DNA from: Flammula alnicola
Lineage: Eukaryota; Basidiomycota; Agaricomycetes; Agaricales; Strophariaceae
Assembly (NCBI GenBank): GCA_015499995.1
Contig: JADNRV010000069.1
Location: 202,263-266,262 of the forward strand
Direction: 5' to 3'
DNA: 64,000 bases
Shown here one piece after another: positions 24,508-37,375 of the stretch (positions within the stretch are counted from its first letter, which is position 1; each line of letters opens with the position of its first letter). The notes under the pieces were generated by a model. It searched no databases, was not told the DNA's origin, and saw nothing but the letters and a program-made list of their open reading frames with translations. A program made the position numbers and the translations under genes.

Positions 24508-24980
24508 GAGGCTCATTAATGTTGACTTGATTGATAGCGCAAATGACATTGGATACAGAAAAGAGTCAAAAGTGAAACACTGAGTTTTGCTATCGAACGT
24601 TGAATCTTAGATTGGAGCCACCAATTGTGAACGCCAACACCGACACACCAATCACAACGAGACCAAAAGTAGTTCCCATCCCATGTATGTAAACGCCCGC
24701 AGAAAGATCCGATATGCTATGGAATCTACTACGGTCTATAAAAAGGATACTAATTGCAAAACAATGGTATCTCTGGAAATATGAAATCGAAGAGAAAGCT
24801 GTACATTACACTGAAATTGATCGCTGCCGCTGGCCACTAGTAGTAACTGTAGCCAAAAGTCTTGACTTTGAAATGAAATTCAAGTGTCCTGCTTAAGACG
24901 AACTTAGTAGCCTGTGCTTTAAATGAGTCTTCGGAGGCATCTCGCACCCCTCCATAACAAGAAGAGGGGACTCCTGCCCT
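24508..24980. other. Spacer between convergent genes
   Basis: 3' flanks of the F-box gene and the PD-(D/E)XK-like gene. No coding signal. Confidence 0.4.
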
Positions 24981-26229
24981 CTACTCCAACGCAAACAGAC
25001 CAATCGCAGTGGGCCTCAGCTAAAGAAATTGACGCCATACATTAGAAACAGATATGCGCACTGATAGAAAGGCTTACCCATTCACAAAGGAGCTGCACAA
25101 TCTCGCGTAACGGCATGTCGGAGTTCTCCACAACTTCTCTGCTCAGACGGCGCGTCGCCGATTCATAGTATGTCAGTTTCCCGTTTTCCGACTTCAAGAC
25201 AAAGAAAATCCATGTCTGCCCATTAGATAGACAGAAACGGACCTCCGGAAGGCTGGAAGGCAATGCTCAGATGAAGAAGTAAAACAGGCAGTGCTGACGT
25301 ACTTTGCGGACTTCAGCAATGCGATCGCCTGACTAACGGCTTCAGGGATATAGGAGACGAAAGTTTGTTCGAGACTCTGGCATTTGGCTTCAACTACTAG
25401 GAACAGGCGACCCTTTGCAATATCGAATGCATCATCTCTGGATCCACCAGGGCCGAGCAAACGGTCTGAGAAGGCCATTAAGCAATTCGCGGAGCGAAGA
25501 TGTATGGTAATCTGACTCACCCTTGTAGTCGCTCACATCTTCGTACTCAATAACAGCATAATCGACATGGCCACTCAACCACAATTCATGTCCCGAAACG
25601 GGGTGAGCGATTTGGACCCCATCTCCTTGAGCAATCCTCAACTCCGGAAGAATAGCAACACCCCTATGTTCAGCTGAGGCAATCTCCGCCAACGCGAGCA
25701 GTATTGCATCAAGAATCATTCGTGAACCTGGTTCATACTACGAGCAAGTATTCATTTAGACCGCTGAACACAAAGGCGATTAACGAAAGACACACATCCA
25801 TGTTAACGCGTGCATAGATCTTCTTGATTCGGGAGTAGAGATCTGCAATTTCAGCCTCTGCGTTCGTTGTCAGCCCCTTCGCTAACTCGGTTACTTTCGC
25901 GTGCTCAAAAATGAGACGCTTCCTCATGACGCCAGCCTTCTTGAGGTCTTCTGATGCAACGGTCGAGAAAGTCGCTCTCTGGAGCATTACATATTAATAA
26001 CAACACATAATGCGAGGAATATGAAACATACCGGTTTCTTGGCACCCTTTAGAATGTTCTCCAGTGCAAGGACATGGTCCAAGATGGTGCGCAATTCTTC
26101 CTCCGTTTCTTCAATCCCATCCAACTCCTCCGTGAGGGCTTCGAGACGATTCAGCGCCATCCTCATCTTTGAAAGGTCGACAGGTGAGTCCTGGAGACTG
26201 CGTTTGCGCTTGTGACCGCGTTGCGACAT
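24981..26229 (-). CDS. Fungal protein with PD-(D/E)XK nuclease-like signature
   Basis: I know this only as an uncharacterised protein type of agaric fungi. Start ATG 26229 gives a basic N-terminus (GHKRKRS) and a coiled coil (LEALTEELDGIEETEEELRT). Later exons give helical segments, then HELWLSGHVDYAVIEYEDV, GSRDDAFDIAKGRLFLVVEA followed by KCQ, SYIPEAVSQAIALLKSAK, a beta-rich stretch (RFCLSNGQTWIFFVLKSENG) and a final exon reached by GTAAG/TTTAG, with stop at 24981. The Asp in VDYAV followed about 40-50 residues later by E-x-K in VEAK matches the PD-(D/E)XK layout, so a nuclease-like fold is my inference. About 330 residues, several short introns. Confidence 0.65.
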
Positions 26230-26562
26230 GCATAGGATGGTGACTGAGAGAGAATACGAAGTATACTAGGTCGCCGGGGCTCGAAATGATGTCTGACCAC
26301 GGATGGCCCAACCCAATCGCACGACTATCTCAAACACATTTGACCAACCTCAAACCAACATCGTCTACGTTTTGCGGTGTACGCACTATACCGATATTGA
26401 AGCGGGTCCTGTCCACAGGGCTTATTAGTGCAAGGAAGAAGGAATGGCGGAGTAATTCCCACGGTCGACCTTGACCAAATTTTGCTCCCCGCATAATTTC
26501 TTGCATAGAAAACCGTCATTGAAGCTTCAGTATTGCGTTACACACCAACATTTTATAGCTCT
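26230..26562. promoter_or_regulatory. Bidirectional promoter region
   Basis: 333 bp between divergent start codons of the PD-(D/E)XK-like gene and UTP7. No clear TATA box seen. Confidence 0.4.
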
Positions 26563-28774
26563 ATGGACGCGCTAATAGCAAGAGCAGACTCGATTCAACC
26601 ATTACACAAAAAGCGAAAATTTTCGCATGTGCCTTCGACAGGTGGACCCTCAAAACCTCAGAAATCCGACCAAACGTCAAACTCGGTCGCGAAACACGCA
26701 TCGATCCCAAAATCTCTGCAGGATAGACGTGCATTGCCTGAAGATGTGCCAAGTTACAAGCATATAGCGAACAAGAAACTTCGGACACAGTTGCATCGCC
26801 AGTCTGCACAGGGCGCGAGGGCGCAGGCGTTGCTGGAAGATGCGGAGATGCTATTGATGGACGACGCGGGTGGATTGGAGGTGGAAGGGGAGATGGACAG
26901 GACATGGAGGGTTGGGCAGAGCGACATTGTGCAGTCAGCCGGACAAGAGGCAGCGAAGGGTCGACGGGAATATAAATTGGATGGTGGCCCGTATCGGTCA
27001 AGATACACAAGAAATGGACGGTGAGGCTTCCTTTTGCTAGCAAAGGGCACCATGCGTTACCTACCTGCCTCCAACACTAATGCTTGATTTTTGAACAGGC
27101 ATCTCGCCATAGCTGGACGGACAGGGCATGTCGCAACCTTTGACTGGCAAACGGGCACAATGCACGCCGAATTGCAGCTACAAGAAACATGTCGAGACAT
27201 CACGTTCGTGTTTTGAGATTATTTTCCTTATCTTTTATCGCATGCTCATTTATTATCAAGGTTTCTACAAGACCATGCATATTTTGCTGTTGCTCAGAAG
27301 AAATATGTTTTTATCTACGACCGGGATGGCGTTGAGCTGCATTGTTTGAAAGGTCACGTTGAGCCGACGCGGTTAGAATTCTTGCCATACCACTGGCTAT
27401 TGGCGACTGTGGTAAGCAGATCTATATTATTTCGTCTCCTTGACCGTTGCAATAACACTCTTTACCTTTCCTCCCGTTCAATAGGGAAATCCAGGTTACC
27501 TAAAATACCAAGACACATCCACGGGTCAGCTCATTGTCGAGCATCGAACCAAACTGGGCGCATGCTCTGCCATGACCCAAAATCTACACAACGCCGTTAT
27601 ACACCTCGGGCACCAAAATGGTTGCGTAACGCTATGGACGCCTAACCTTCCTCACCCGGCAGTGCAACTGCTAGCACACATGGGCCCTGTAGTCAGTGTG
27701 TCCGTCGACCCGAGTCAAGGTGGCAGATACATGGCGACCGCTGGCAGAGACGGGACGGTGAAGGTCTGGGATTGTCGGAATTGGAAAGGAGCTGTCAGAG
27801 ATTGGACGGTCAGAGGTGGCGGAGATCCTGAGCTGGAGTGGAGCGCCCGGGGTTATCTAGCTGTGGCGAGCGGTGGAACCGTCAACGTACGTCTAATTTT
27901 TTAAAATTATTATTTCAAGCGTTTCCTAAACAACAATAACATTCGTAGGTATACAATCCCCCTTCAATACATGCTCCTTTCAATGCCAGGACACCACCGC
28001 CATTATACATGACCCATCCCATCCCACACCGTCCTCTCTCATCTGTACGATTTGCCCCCTTCCAAGATATCCTCACAGTTGGTCACTCTGCAGGATTGTC
28101 GAGCGCACTCGTTCCTGGCAGCGGAGAGCCCAACTTCGACAGCCGAGAGGCCGATCCATTCGAAAAAAAGAAAGCGAGAAGTGAGAGGGAGGTTAAAGCG
28201 CTGTTGGACAAGGTCTGTTGTCATTTTATTCTGTCTAAATTTCTTTTTAACCAGCGATGACAATAGATCCAACCTGATCTGATCTCCCTCGACCCGGAAA
28301 TGGTCGGCAATCTCGCTCCTCCTTCAAAATTGACGACGACAACATTCGACGGAAAACCTGCTGTGGAAGTTCCCTACGCCCGGCTACCGCGTATAGAGCG
28401 ACTACGAGTGTCTGGTAAAATCGATGAGACGGAAGAAAATAGCGGAGAAGAGGAAGGCGAGGATGAGGAGAGCAAGAAACATTCGAAAGAGGAGCGAGAG
28501 AAGAGGAAGATGAGAGGAAAGGGCAAGAGTCTGAAGAGGTATCTCCGGAAACAGAGGAAGAATGTTATCGACCCTGCTGCTGTGCGCTCCTCTTTTTCTT
28601 TCCTACAAAAGGCGTCGTAGCTAACCCACGATTTTTTGCTTACAGCTCGCCATTCGTGCCAAGCTAGAGAAACAAAAAGAGGAAAAGAAAAGAGCGGCTG
28701 TGGCTGCTGCGGCTGGTGACAGTGGCGAAAAGAAGAAACCATCCGCCCTGGATCGTTTCAAACGTTCAAAGTAG
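26563..28774 (+). CDS. UTP7: UTP7 / WDR46: WD40 subunit of the small-subunit processome
   Basis: Nucleolar U3 snoRNP-associated WD40 protein needed for 18S rRNA maturation. The N-terminus has a basic segment (LHKKRKFS) and [20 protein letters not shown]. Exons then read [105 protein letters not shown] and [20 protein letters not shown], the order seen in UTP7. The C-terminal BING4CT-like region ([12 protein letters not shown], with an acidic/basic tail) ends [13 protein letters not shown] with stop at 28774. Start ATG 26563 ([10 protein letters not shown]) is the first good Met. It has about six introns and all blades seem present. Strong call. Confidence 0.92.
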
Positions 28775-29192
28775 ACCACTCTCTGTCCCAACTCTGTCCC
28801 ACTTGGGAGTTCATGAGCAACCACACTACATGGAAGGAGCGATCAAGCCATTCACGATTATCTTTAACTTCGAAACCGGGTATCTTGTTTCGATGCATGA
28901 AACCCCTGGTATCTAAATTTTGAAGATTTAAATTAGAGGATATAGACCCGAACAGAGGGTAAAATTTCAGACACGAGAACGACGATTGGAAGTCTTGAAA
29001 CAGGTTGAAATGGTTAAATTTAATGTAGGGCGACGGCCCCACGTTGATACATCCCTGTCACGTGCGATCTTGTCACCAGCGTGACAAAAAGTTCTGAAGA
29101 GGAGGAATAAAATAGAGAAATACTATTCTCATCTTGCTCTCGTTTGAAGAACCTCCGAACGTTCAACCTGGCCATCTAAACAAGGCTTCAAT
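28775..29192. promoter_or_regulatory. Spacer with PUF6 promoter
   Basis: 3' flank of UTP7 and promoter of PUF6. Contains a near-palindromic GTCACGTGCGATCTTGTCAC stretch near 29,055-29,075, a possible E-box-like site. Confidence 0.35.
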
Positions 29193-31559
29193 ATGGCCGC
29201 TTCGCAGAAGTCGAACAAGAAACGCTCAGCGCCCTCCCAGGCTGGCCCGAAGGCCAAAAAAGCTCACCTTGAGAGCACGAAAACAGATAAGAAGCGAAGT
29301 CGGCCCATTACACAACCTTTGGTTGTTGAAGACGCTGGTTCGGATTCTGAAAGTGGGACTGATAATATTGGAGACGAAGTGGAATTTGAGGATGATGACG
29401 CAGAGGATGCTGAACAAGCCATGGAGGTCGATTCAACGCCGGACCAAAGGCCGAAAGATCCAAATGGTACGCCTTTGCTATTCAAAGAAAAAATATAAGA
29501 CTGATTCAAGGCTTCGAAAACAGCTGCTCGTGAATCACATAAAGCCCAAAAAGTGCTGCAAGACCAACGACGTGCTGCAAAACCACATTCAACACTTCTT
29601 GTAGACGCCAAAAAAGTGTGGTCCCTCGCACGACAGAAAAATATTCCATCGGCGGAACGGCAGAAACATGTCAAGGATCTGATGAATGTCATTCGCGGCA
29701 AAGTCACCGACATTGTGTTTAAGCACGACGCCAGTCGTATCGTTCAGACGGCAGTGAAATACGGAGGTCAGAAGGAAAGGGACGAGATCGCAGCCGAACT
29801 CAAGGGGAAGTATAAGGAATTGGCGCAAAATAAATATTCAAAAGTGAGCTTCCTCTTGTCCATCTCCTTGCAGAGTATCTCATCTGTCTGTTTCTTAGTT
29901 CCTTGTAACAAAACTCATCAGACTTTGCCCTACACACCGCCCCTCCATACTCCTCGAATTCCAATCATACGTTCTCCGATTGCTCCTTCATCGTGAAGCA
30001 TCCTCCGTCCTCGCCGATGCCTTTGAGCTGTACGCCAATGCCTACGAACGGACTATACTGCTACGAGAATTTTATGGCAAAGAGGCTGCCTTGTTCAGCC
30101 TTACGAGCGGCAGCGAGGGAGAGAAGGAACGCGCCAAGAAAGGACTCAACGGCGTTCTGGAAGGCTCTGATATCGAGCGAAAGCGAAGGATTCTCGGAGC
30201 CGTCAAGGAAAATCTCATTACAATGTACGCTTATCACCCACCATTCGTGCTAAAACTGACACTGCCGCCCATAGCTTCAATAATTCCGACAAAGGCGCTG
30301 TTACACACGGAGTAGTCCATCGTGCTCTCTGGGAGTATTTGACTGCAGTCACCACCCTGCCCGAAGAGGCTGAACAGGAAAAGCTCAGACGCGAAATGTT
30401 TGACAGGTAAGATAACTTCGACTTCGTGTCTAGAGTCTAGCTCACCGATTTACAGTTGTCAAGAAGTGCTTGCTGAGATGGTGCACACAAAAGACGGAAG
30501 TCGAGTTGTCCGCGAGTTCCTTGCGCAAGGAACTGCTAAAGTACGTTCTCCTCGACCAGCTCCATTCTCGCACGTCTAAATTTTATTTCGTTTCTCTAGG
30601 ACCGGAAACAAATCTTGAAAGTTCTGAAACCTCATATCGAGCGAATGTGTCTCGATGATGAGGCGCAACTTGTCCTCTTCACTGCAATCGATGTCATAGA
30701 GTCGGTCTTTTTTCCGTTCAGATTCTCTAATTCGTGCTTACAAAATTTTAGTGATACCAAACTTCTCTCAAAGAGTCTGATCTCCCTCATCACAGCGTCT
30801 GCCACAAAACTATATACCAGCACGCAAGGCCGTCGCAGCTTGCTATATCTTCTAGTTCCTCGCACTAGACGCCATTTCACCCCTGCCCAGGTTGCTTCCT
30901 TGTCAGAAACCGACGAAGTTCGATCACGAACAAGCAAGAAAAACGCAACGAGTAGGGAGGAGGAAGTTCGGCGAGCGGCGAGCGAAGATCTCATCCATTG
31001 GGTTGAGCAATCAGGAGAAGAATTGATCCGAGAGCCAACTGGATGCTTGATCATTGCCGAGATTATGCTTTATGGTGAAGGAGGTACGTTTGAGCCTCCT
31101 CTAGGCCTTTGACATTGTTGAACTTACGTCGCTTCTTCAGATAAATCCGGCGCAATACAGATGCTCCTCAAAACCCTCGCCTCACCATCAATACCAGATC
31201 CCCACCCCATCGACCTACCCCCTACATCTCGTCTATACAAATCCCTTCTCCAAGGCGGCCACTACAATCACACCACCAACACCATCGAGCGGGTACCTAC
31301 GACGTCATGGGACTCGTCTGCGTTCGCAGATCAGTTTGTGAGGGTTGTTGGACGCGAGCCATCCGTCGCTATGTGTGTCGGAAATGGGAATGGTGCATTC
31401 CTGGTCGCCGAACTTTGTGAAGCTCTCATCCGAGGAGAGTCGAATTATGGACGACAGAAGGTGAAGGAGTGGTTTGGATCACCAGATGTTGTCAAGCAGA
31501 TTGAAGCAAGTGAGGTGAAGGGCAAGAAAGTTCTACTAGAGAAGTTGGAATTACTTTAG
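29193..31559 (+). CDS. PUF6: PUF6-like Pumilio-domain protein (CPL domain)
   Basis: Nucleolar PUF-family RNA-binding protein, homologous to yeast Puf6/human PUM3, acting in 60S ribosome biogenesis and RNA control. The N-terminus is basic then acidic (KSNKKRSAPS; EFEDDDAEDAEQAMEVD). Next come KVWSLARQKNIPSAERQKHV, a PUF repeat DIVFKHDASRIVQTAVKYGG, FLVTKLIRLC, VLADAFELYANAYERTILLR, HTKDGSRVVREFLAQGTAKD, and the CPL region (LYTSTQGRRSLLYLLVPRTR, REPTGCLIIAEIMLYG), ending LLEKLELL at 31559. Start 29193 is the first Met of the basic tail. About eight short introns. It follows UTP7 on the same strand, 420 bp apart. Confidence 0.92.
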
Positions 31560-31762
31560 ATTTTCTTGATGTACTACAACCTACCTATGGTTTTCCTGGT
31601 GTCTTATCTTCACCAGACCTATGAACTTTGCGGTCATTTGCAAACGTGGTAACCAGGTCCTTGAACGTTTGAACTTTGTTGCAGTACAACGGACGGGCCG
31701 GCCCGTTGCAGCCGAGGTCTATTTGTTTTTATTTGAAATGAAAGACGATAACCTCCAAGTTG

Positions 31763-32657
31763 ATGGCCTCTGACGTCGGACGCGATGTCGACAACGATTG
31801 CGAACAGTCTGCTGCTTCTACTAGGCGCGTCTTTCCAAAGAAATGTTAGGCACCTCTCTACTTGCACCACGTTTGCTGAGAATTATATTGACAGTTCTCT
31901 TGTAGGCCTCCCAAAGGCGGTTTCAAGAAGAAACCTCCTTCCGACGGTACATCGACGCCATTGACACCGGTGAGCACAAAACATTTGTGCTCCGTCAGAG
32001 CAAAGGAACTGAATTTTAGGACTACAAGTCTTTGGCTGTACAACTGTCATATCTCCATCAACCTCGACCCTTCAAGAACCCCCACTATACCAAAAACATT
32101 AATCGCAGGGCTAAGAACCTTAAAACAGTACTCGCCCAGGAACGAGAACGAGAGAGGGTAGAGAGGGAGACGAGAAAGTCTGTAAGAGATGAACCAGAAG
32201 TAACTGCCCCACAAAGGATGGTTGATGCTCCTGAGGAAGTTCCGACCTGTGAGTGTCTGAATAACGTGTTATGTCTTCTCCGCATGTTGATTTTATACTT
32301 CCAAGACATAACGATAGAGGCACCACCCTCTGTTATACCCCATACACATCTTTGCGATATCACAGGACTAGAGGTCTGATTTTTCCGAGTCTTGGCTAAA
32401 AGGATAAATACTTACCAAGTGTGACAGGCGCCTTACACAGATCCTACCACAGGGCTTCGGTACCACGATAAGAATGTCTATGAGATTATCAAAGGACTGG
32501 TATGCTTTTTGTTTCGCTCCATGTACTGTTTCTCATGCAGCGGGCTAGAGTGCAAGCATCGCAAAGGACTATTTGTCAGGTACGTGATGTTATTCGTATA
32601 GCTTGTCCCTTGCTCATCGGGCTTGCAGCTCGGGGCGTCAATTCTATCGTCAAGTAA
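31763..32657 (+). CDS. IES6: IES6 / INO80C: INO80 chromatin-remodelling complex subunit (YL1_C domain)
   Basis: Small nuclear subunit of the INO80 nucleosome remodeller. Firm exons begin with a basic segment (PPKGGFKKKPP) near 31,910 and DYKSLAVQLSYLHQPRPFKN, then NINRRAKNLKTVLAQERERE, a charged linker, PSVIPHTHLCDITGLE, APYTDPTTGLRYHDKNVYEI (YL1_C domain) and YLSARGVNSIVK with stop at 32657. Four or five introns. ATG 31763 (MASDVGRD) is the likely start, but joining it to the next exon in frame needs a weak splice site, so the first exon is uncertain. Family call is strong. Confidence 0.82.
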
Positions 32658-32823
32658 CTTGCTGTATTTTATGATTGACGCCGCCGCTGACGGCAATGTA
32701 TTTCAAATTTCATGTATTGATATAATAATGCTAATTGGGACCACTGTTATCTGTGCATATTTTAGCTTACCTGAAAGCGACGAACAGACGTAACGCAGCT
32801 GTGCTAACGTCTATTATATATTC

Positions 32824-35800
32824 TCACTCGATCGCCGAAGAGACCTCGGCCAGCAAAGCAGCTTTTTGAGCTGAGCGTGGCTTGAGTCTCAACGAGAATG
32901 GTTCCGGAAAGCTGGTCAAGCCACAGATGCGATGAGATTCAAAATTCGCGAACTCAAGAAATTCACCTACGTGATCGTTCCAGGAGTGTATTCGGACGTG
33001 GGCATCACCTCCTTCCCATTCTCGTCAAGCCCAGGGAGGATATCGCACGTCGCAAGTGTCGTTGCGATGATGGCAAACAACGTTCCCTGTGCAAAATACT
33101 GTCCAGGACACACTCGCCTACCAAACCCAAACAGGAGATCTGTGACTTTGGCCATCTCGGAATCGCTGCCGTTAAAGCGCTCGGGATAAAATTCCTCGGG
33201 ATTTGGGAATACTTCTGGGTCATGAAGCATGTGCCTTGACGTTAATCAGGATGTGGGCGCGATTTCTTCTCTCCAAAAGATACGTACCACACATTGGGCA
33301 AGATCAAGGCACCTTTAGGAAGGTGGAACCCCTCGTAAATGTCGTCTTGAGTAAGAGCATGAGGTATACCTGGTCCAGTAAATCAGAAAGGACGAGTGCA
33401 GCGGACGAAGAAACAAACCAAGAGGGAGGGGAGGTCCACACCGGAAAACCTCCATCATGATGCTTCGAATATAAGGCAAGTTCGGTTTGTCATTGATAGC
33501 AGGTAACCGATCCTTGCTTATGGCAGCGTCGAGTTCTGCTTGAGCTTTCGCCTGAATTCTGGGATACAGTATCATTGCCCTCAGAAATGTCAGCGTAGAC
33601 GAAATGGTCTTGGTACCATTTTATCGGTCACTAGTGCACTGAATATGAAAATCGAGGAGAAAGACTCACAGTTTCCGATCCACCTGCCATGACAGTTATT
33701 GCAGTCCACACCAGACTGTGCTCTTCGTCCTTCGAGAGTTTCCCTCCCGCTTCTTGGATGATTCCTCCACAAAGATTTGGCATCAGACTTTTCCCGGTTT
33801 CCTGACGGGAAATTCAAAGCCATCAGGTTTCATTATGTAAATTCAATGTCACCTCACTTACAAGGTTCTTCTTGCAGCACTCGTAAGGACTCCAGGCTGC
33901 GTCACATATAACCTGACGCCATTCCTCCGCCGCCTTTAGGAAACCAGAGCCTGGCATCCATCGTGGTAAGTACTTAACTAGAGCGTGGATTAATCATTAT
34001 GAGAACTGAGAGCCTGAGGATTTCTCCGAAAGAGCAGACCTACGGGCAGGGACAAAATCGACGAGGAACTTGCCAGGCGTCGATGTCTTGCTAAAAATGG
34101 CGACTGCAGCTAGCGGAGTTGCAAGAATGGGGTCATCTGCAGAGTGCACATAGTATCCATATGTAATTCGGGTAATTATCGTCCCTATCCTCCTGTTTAT
34201 TTTCAAGCCTCAACGTCAGTGAGGCTCGTGCGAATCACCTTCAATTGAAAAACGTACAGCTGAATCTCAGAAACCAGCGACGCTGAGTCCTCGAGCAAGT
34301 TCGAGACGAGAACTGCAGCTTCCTTTTCCTGCAAAGGATAGTATCCTGGGATCATGCTTGGACTGAAGCCTTGAGCGATTATGCGACCATCAGGAAAAAA
34401 CGTCCGGGCCGTAGTTAACTGCCAAGCTTTGTTGTTCGGCATAGGCTTCGGCGGCCGACATTTACACGGCATGCGGTTATGTTGATCTCCGTTGCCTATT
34501 TAGCGTTCCGGGAGCTGTGGCTGATGACACGGTTGTGCATTGTTGCCAGGACATGCAGCTACGTTGTTCGGAATAGCCTTCTCTACGAAAATAGAGACTA
34601 TGATCACTATGAAGGCTACGTATAAATTACTTGCTTAAATCTCCAAGTCAGCAGGTTTTATTATACAGATGAACATATCAGTTATTGCTAGCTTATTACA
34701 TTGCTGTAGGCTACAAGGATTCGAAATGTCGACTCTGATTTTGTGCCGGAGTCAGCCTGAGGCTCGCCGCTCTGCTCTGAGTCTTTTAAATTGGAAGTTC
34801 ATTCTCAATCGAGGACTGCAGCTGATATTGTCCCCTTTGCGAACGTTGGAATCCAGGTTGCTCGAATTCTGTTCAAGTTAGATCAAACTCCGACACACGT
34901 GACTTCGTTGATTGAAGCACAACTTGAACCCGTCGCCAAGTCAACTTGAACCTCCTGTTCTTCCACCTCCACCACCACCGCTATGCGCCTGCACGCCAAC
35001 GGCATACACAACCTTTCACCACCGTGACACATTGCTCTCTTTAGTAGGCCTGGCGTCAACTATGCAACACAACACCTACAAATTATCAAAACAGCAAGCC
35101 TGGCATTGCCGAACAACTGTGAATGCGTGACCGCTATGGTAAGTGGTATGTACTGGAACGGACTCTACACATCTTCACTAACACTCTTTATCCATTGCGC
35201 AGGAACAACGGAATATTTGGCGACCTTGAGAAGTAGCAGGGCCACGGAAATTTTAAGGGTGTATATGGTTGGATCCTGCCAGCCCGGTAAGTTCCAGAGT
35301 CCCTCGAGCGTGAAGTATTGCTGATGCGTCTCTTCAAAGATGTCGGCTGACTCCCAAGCTTATCTGAGTAGAGACCCAATGTATGCCCAACCATCGTTTC
35401 CAACCTTGCTTTGACTGGGCCCCCTCACTTGCTCCTTTGACAGGCTATTTTCTGACAGTGGCCGAGATTTGTTCGCTGCATTGCTTGACAATGCCACGAA
35501 CAATTATCCATCTGCCACTGCCATTTGTGATCAACTGTTGCCTCGTCACATCCCGTCCACCTTGTATGCTTTCGACAGTGCTATCCGGGAATCAGCATGG
35601 AAGTCATAGTAATGAGCGTAATTAGTTTTTCCATAATCTACCTTTTCATTAATTTATTTCATTATCTATTTCCCAATGAGACGTGATCTGTAATTCCTGC
35701 CCTGCACTATCAGGATTCTTAGTAAAAATCCTACCTAGTCTATAGATCAACACATAGACTACGTTAACAATTGTGCTACAATGCTACAGGAACAACGTAG

Positions 35801-36490
35801 ATAAATATAGCAGCACTACGGAGCTACATCGCCCTATATTTTAGGGGGATGTCGACGGGTCTATAAGTGCTATGTATGCTACATTTTACAATGTATACTT
35901 AGGGTTTTTTCCTGATGACGTTGCTTGCGACAATGGTCATCATATGGTTGCAGTACGAAGGACTGGTTTGCACCGACGCTGAACATTTGACTTGAGACCC
36001 AACACTAGCAGTAAAATAGGCCAGTTCACATACAGCTCTCCTGCCATAACCTAAGCACAGTTATGACCATTTAACTTCGGAATTCATAAAACTAGCAGCA
36101 ATGGAGATTGACTCACCATTTGTGGTCGATCGGAATATATGGACGATCTCTTATCCAGTAAATCCTTGGCTATCTTTTCCGAATTTACAACAACCAAGGA
36201 CCGCCCAAACACATTGAGGTGGATAATGTCGCCTAGGGGGGGGGGGAAAGAAGACCTTTAATAAGGCAATACTTCACTCTGAGTCCGATAAATATACCAT
36301 AAGTTTTCTTCCACTCGGATAAGACCAACCAAGGGCGCTCTGTCGGTATTTGATGAGCATTTCCAACGACTGGCAGGCATCGCGGTCCAGGAGGCAGTCG
36401 TTTGTGTTCGGACGATATGTTATAGTAGTATAGGAACAAGCCTCCCAAAACAGCGACCGAGATGAGAGCATTAGATAGCAAGGCGTCCAT
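32824..36490 (-). pseudogene. Cytochrome P450 gene interrupted by inserted DNA
   Basis: Heme monooxygenase gene of the OrdA-like agaric type. Start ATG 36490 gives a membrane anchor (SVAVLGGLFLYYY), LPPGPRCLPVVGNAHQIP and, after an intron ending in a C run, GDIIHLNVFGRSLVVVNSEK and SSIYSDRPQM (36.1 kb). P450 coding resumes only near 34.38 kb with IIAQGFSPSMIPGYYPLQEK. It continues through VWTAITVMAGGSET (I helix), PYIRSIMMEVFR (K helix ExxR), FYPERFNG, the heme loop FGFGRRVCPGQYFAQG, and a last exon SLRLKPRSAQKAA with stop at 32824. The C-helix part (W-R region) is missing, replaced by about 1.6 kb of other sequence. Probably non-functional. Confidence 0.75.
34388..35917. mobile_element. Candidate inserted element inside the P450 gene
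   Basis: Non-P450 DNA between the two halves of the gene. It is bounded by a perfect 13-bp inverted pair, CATCAGGAAAAAA at 34388 and TTTTTTCCTGATG ending 35917. No transposase and no clear target duplication seen, so boundaries are tentative. The sequence near 35,750-35,917 resembles that near 53,370-53,570. Confidence 0.4.
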
Positions 36491-36995
36491 TGAACTGAAA
36501 GGTGGAATAGGACTCGTGAGCAATCCTATCAATAAGTGGCTTGACAGGTTCCTTTCGTGCCGTTGCTATTAATCGGTACCCACGAAGAAGGTTTTGCTGG
36601 GCAATTAAATTGAGTCGAAAATCATACAGTTGTCTTCAATAATATTACATCTGAAAATTCCATATTTCTGGGTCGAACGCGCTGGCACTTAATGCAATGT
36701 AGAGGTCCAAGCAGGTAGAAGTCGAATACAGAGTACATACAAAGTACATACTTACAAAAAGTCCGGAATTACGGCGATCACCGAAGAGCGGCAATTTTCG
36801 CCTTGTTCTCCAGATCATGAATTCCATGCAAATTCCATGCCATTCAACATCTTTTACAGGAACTTTGCGAGTGCGAGCCTCTCTCTATAAAATTATGCTG
36901 TTGCATATCGATGGAGGTCCGCCGGTCATAAACGCCATCCTTTTTGCGTTTAACGTTGCAGGACGTTCAGTAGAATTTCCCACTACCCATGTGAC
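36491..36995. other. Spacer between P450 start and foldback element
   Basis: P450 promoter side, about 500 bp. No gene seen. Confidence 0.4.
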
Positions 36996-37050
36996 ACCTT
37001 GTGTGACTAAGGTGCCATCACTGATGGCATAGCCTCACGAGCTCGTGGTG
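36996..37050 (+). repeat. Left terminal inverted repeat of the foldback element
   Basis: Pairs with 44110-44163 in inverse orientation with a few mismatches and a small gap. Contains two internal palindromes. Confidence 0.7.
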
Positions 37051-37375
37051 GCTATTTTTACCCATTAACAATGGACGAGCTCGTGTTAATTAAGGAATGG
37101 GCAAGCTTGAGGTAGATCAATGGATGAGCTGGCCATCAGGGCCAATGGCGGAGCTGTTTGCCCTTGGATGCATGGACGAGCTCTTGTTCCATTGATGGAT
37201 GAGCTCGTCAAATTGGTGTTTTTGGGCTGGGGGGGGGGAGGATTTTGTCGATATATTATATAGATTCTGCATTACCTCTTGCTCAGTAATATATTGAATT
37301 GCTATGCCGGAGCCATTTTGCATCAGAATTTGCATTGAACGCCAAATCCAGTGATTTCTCAGGGAAACCCTCTGA

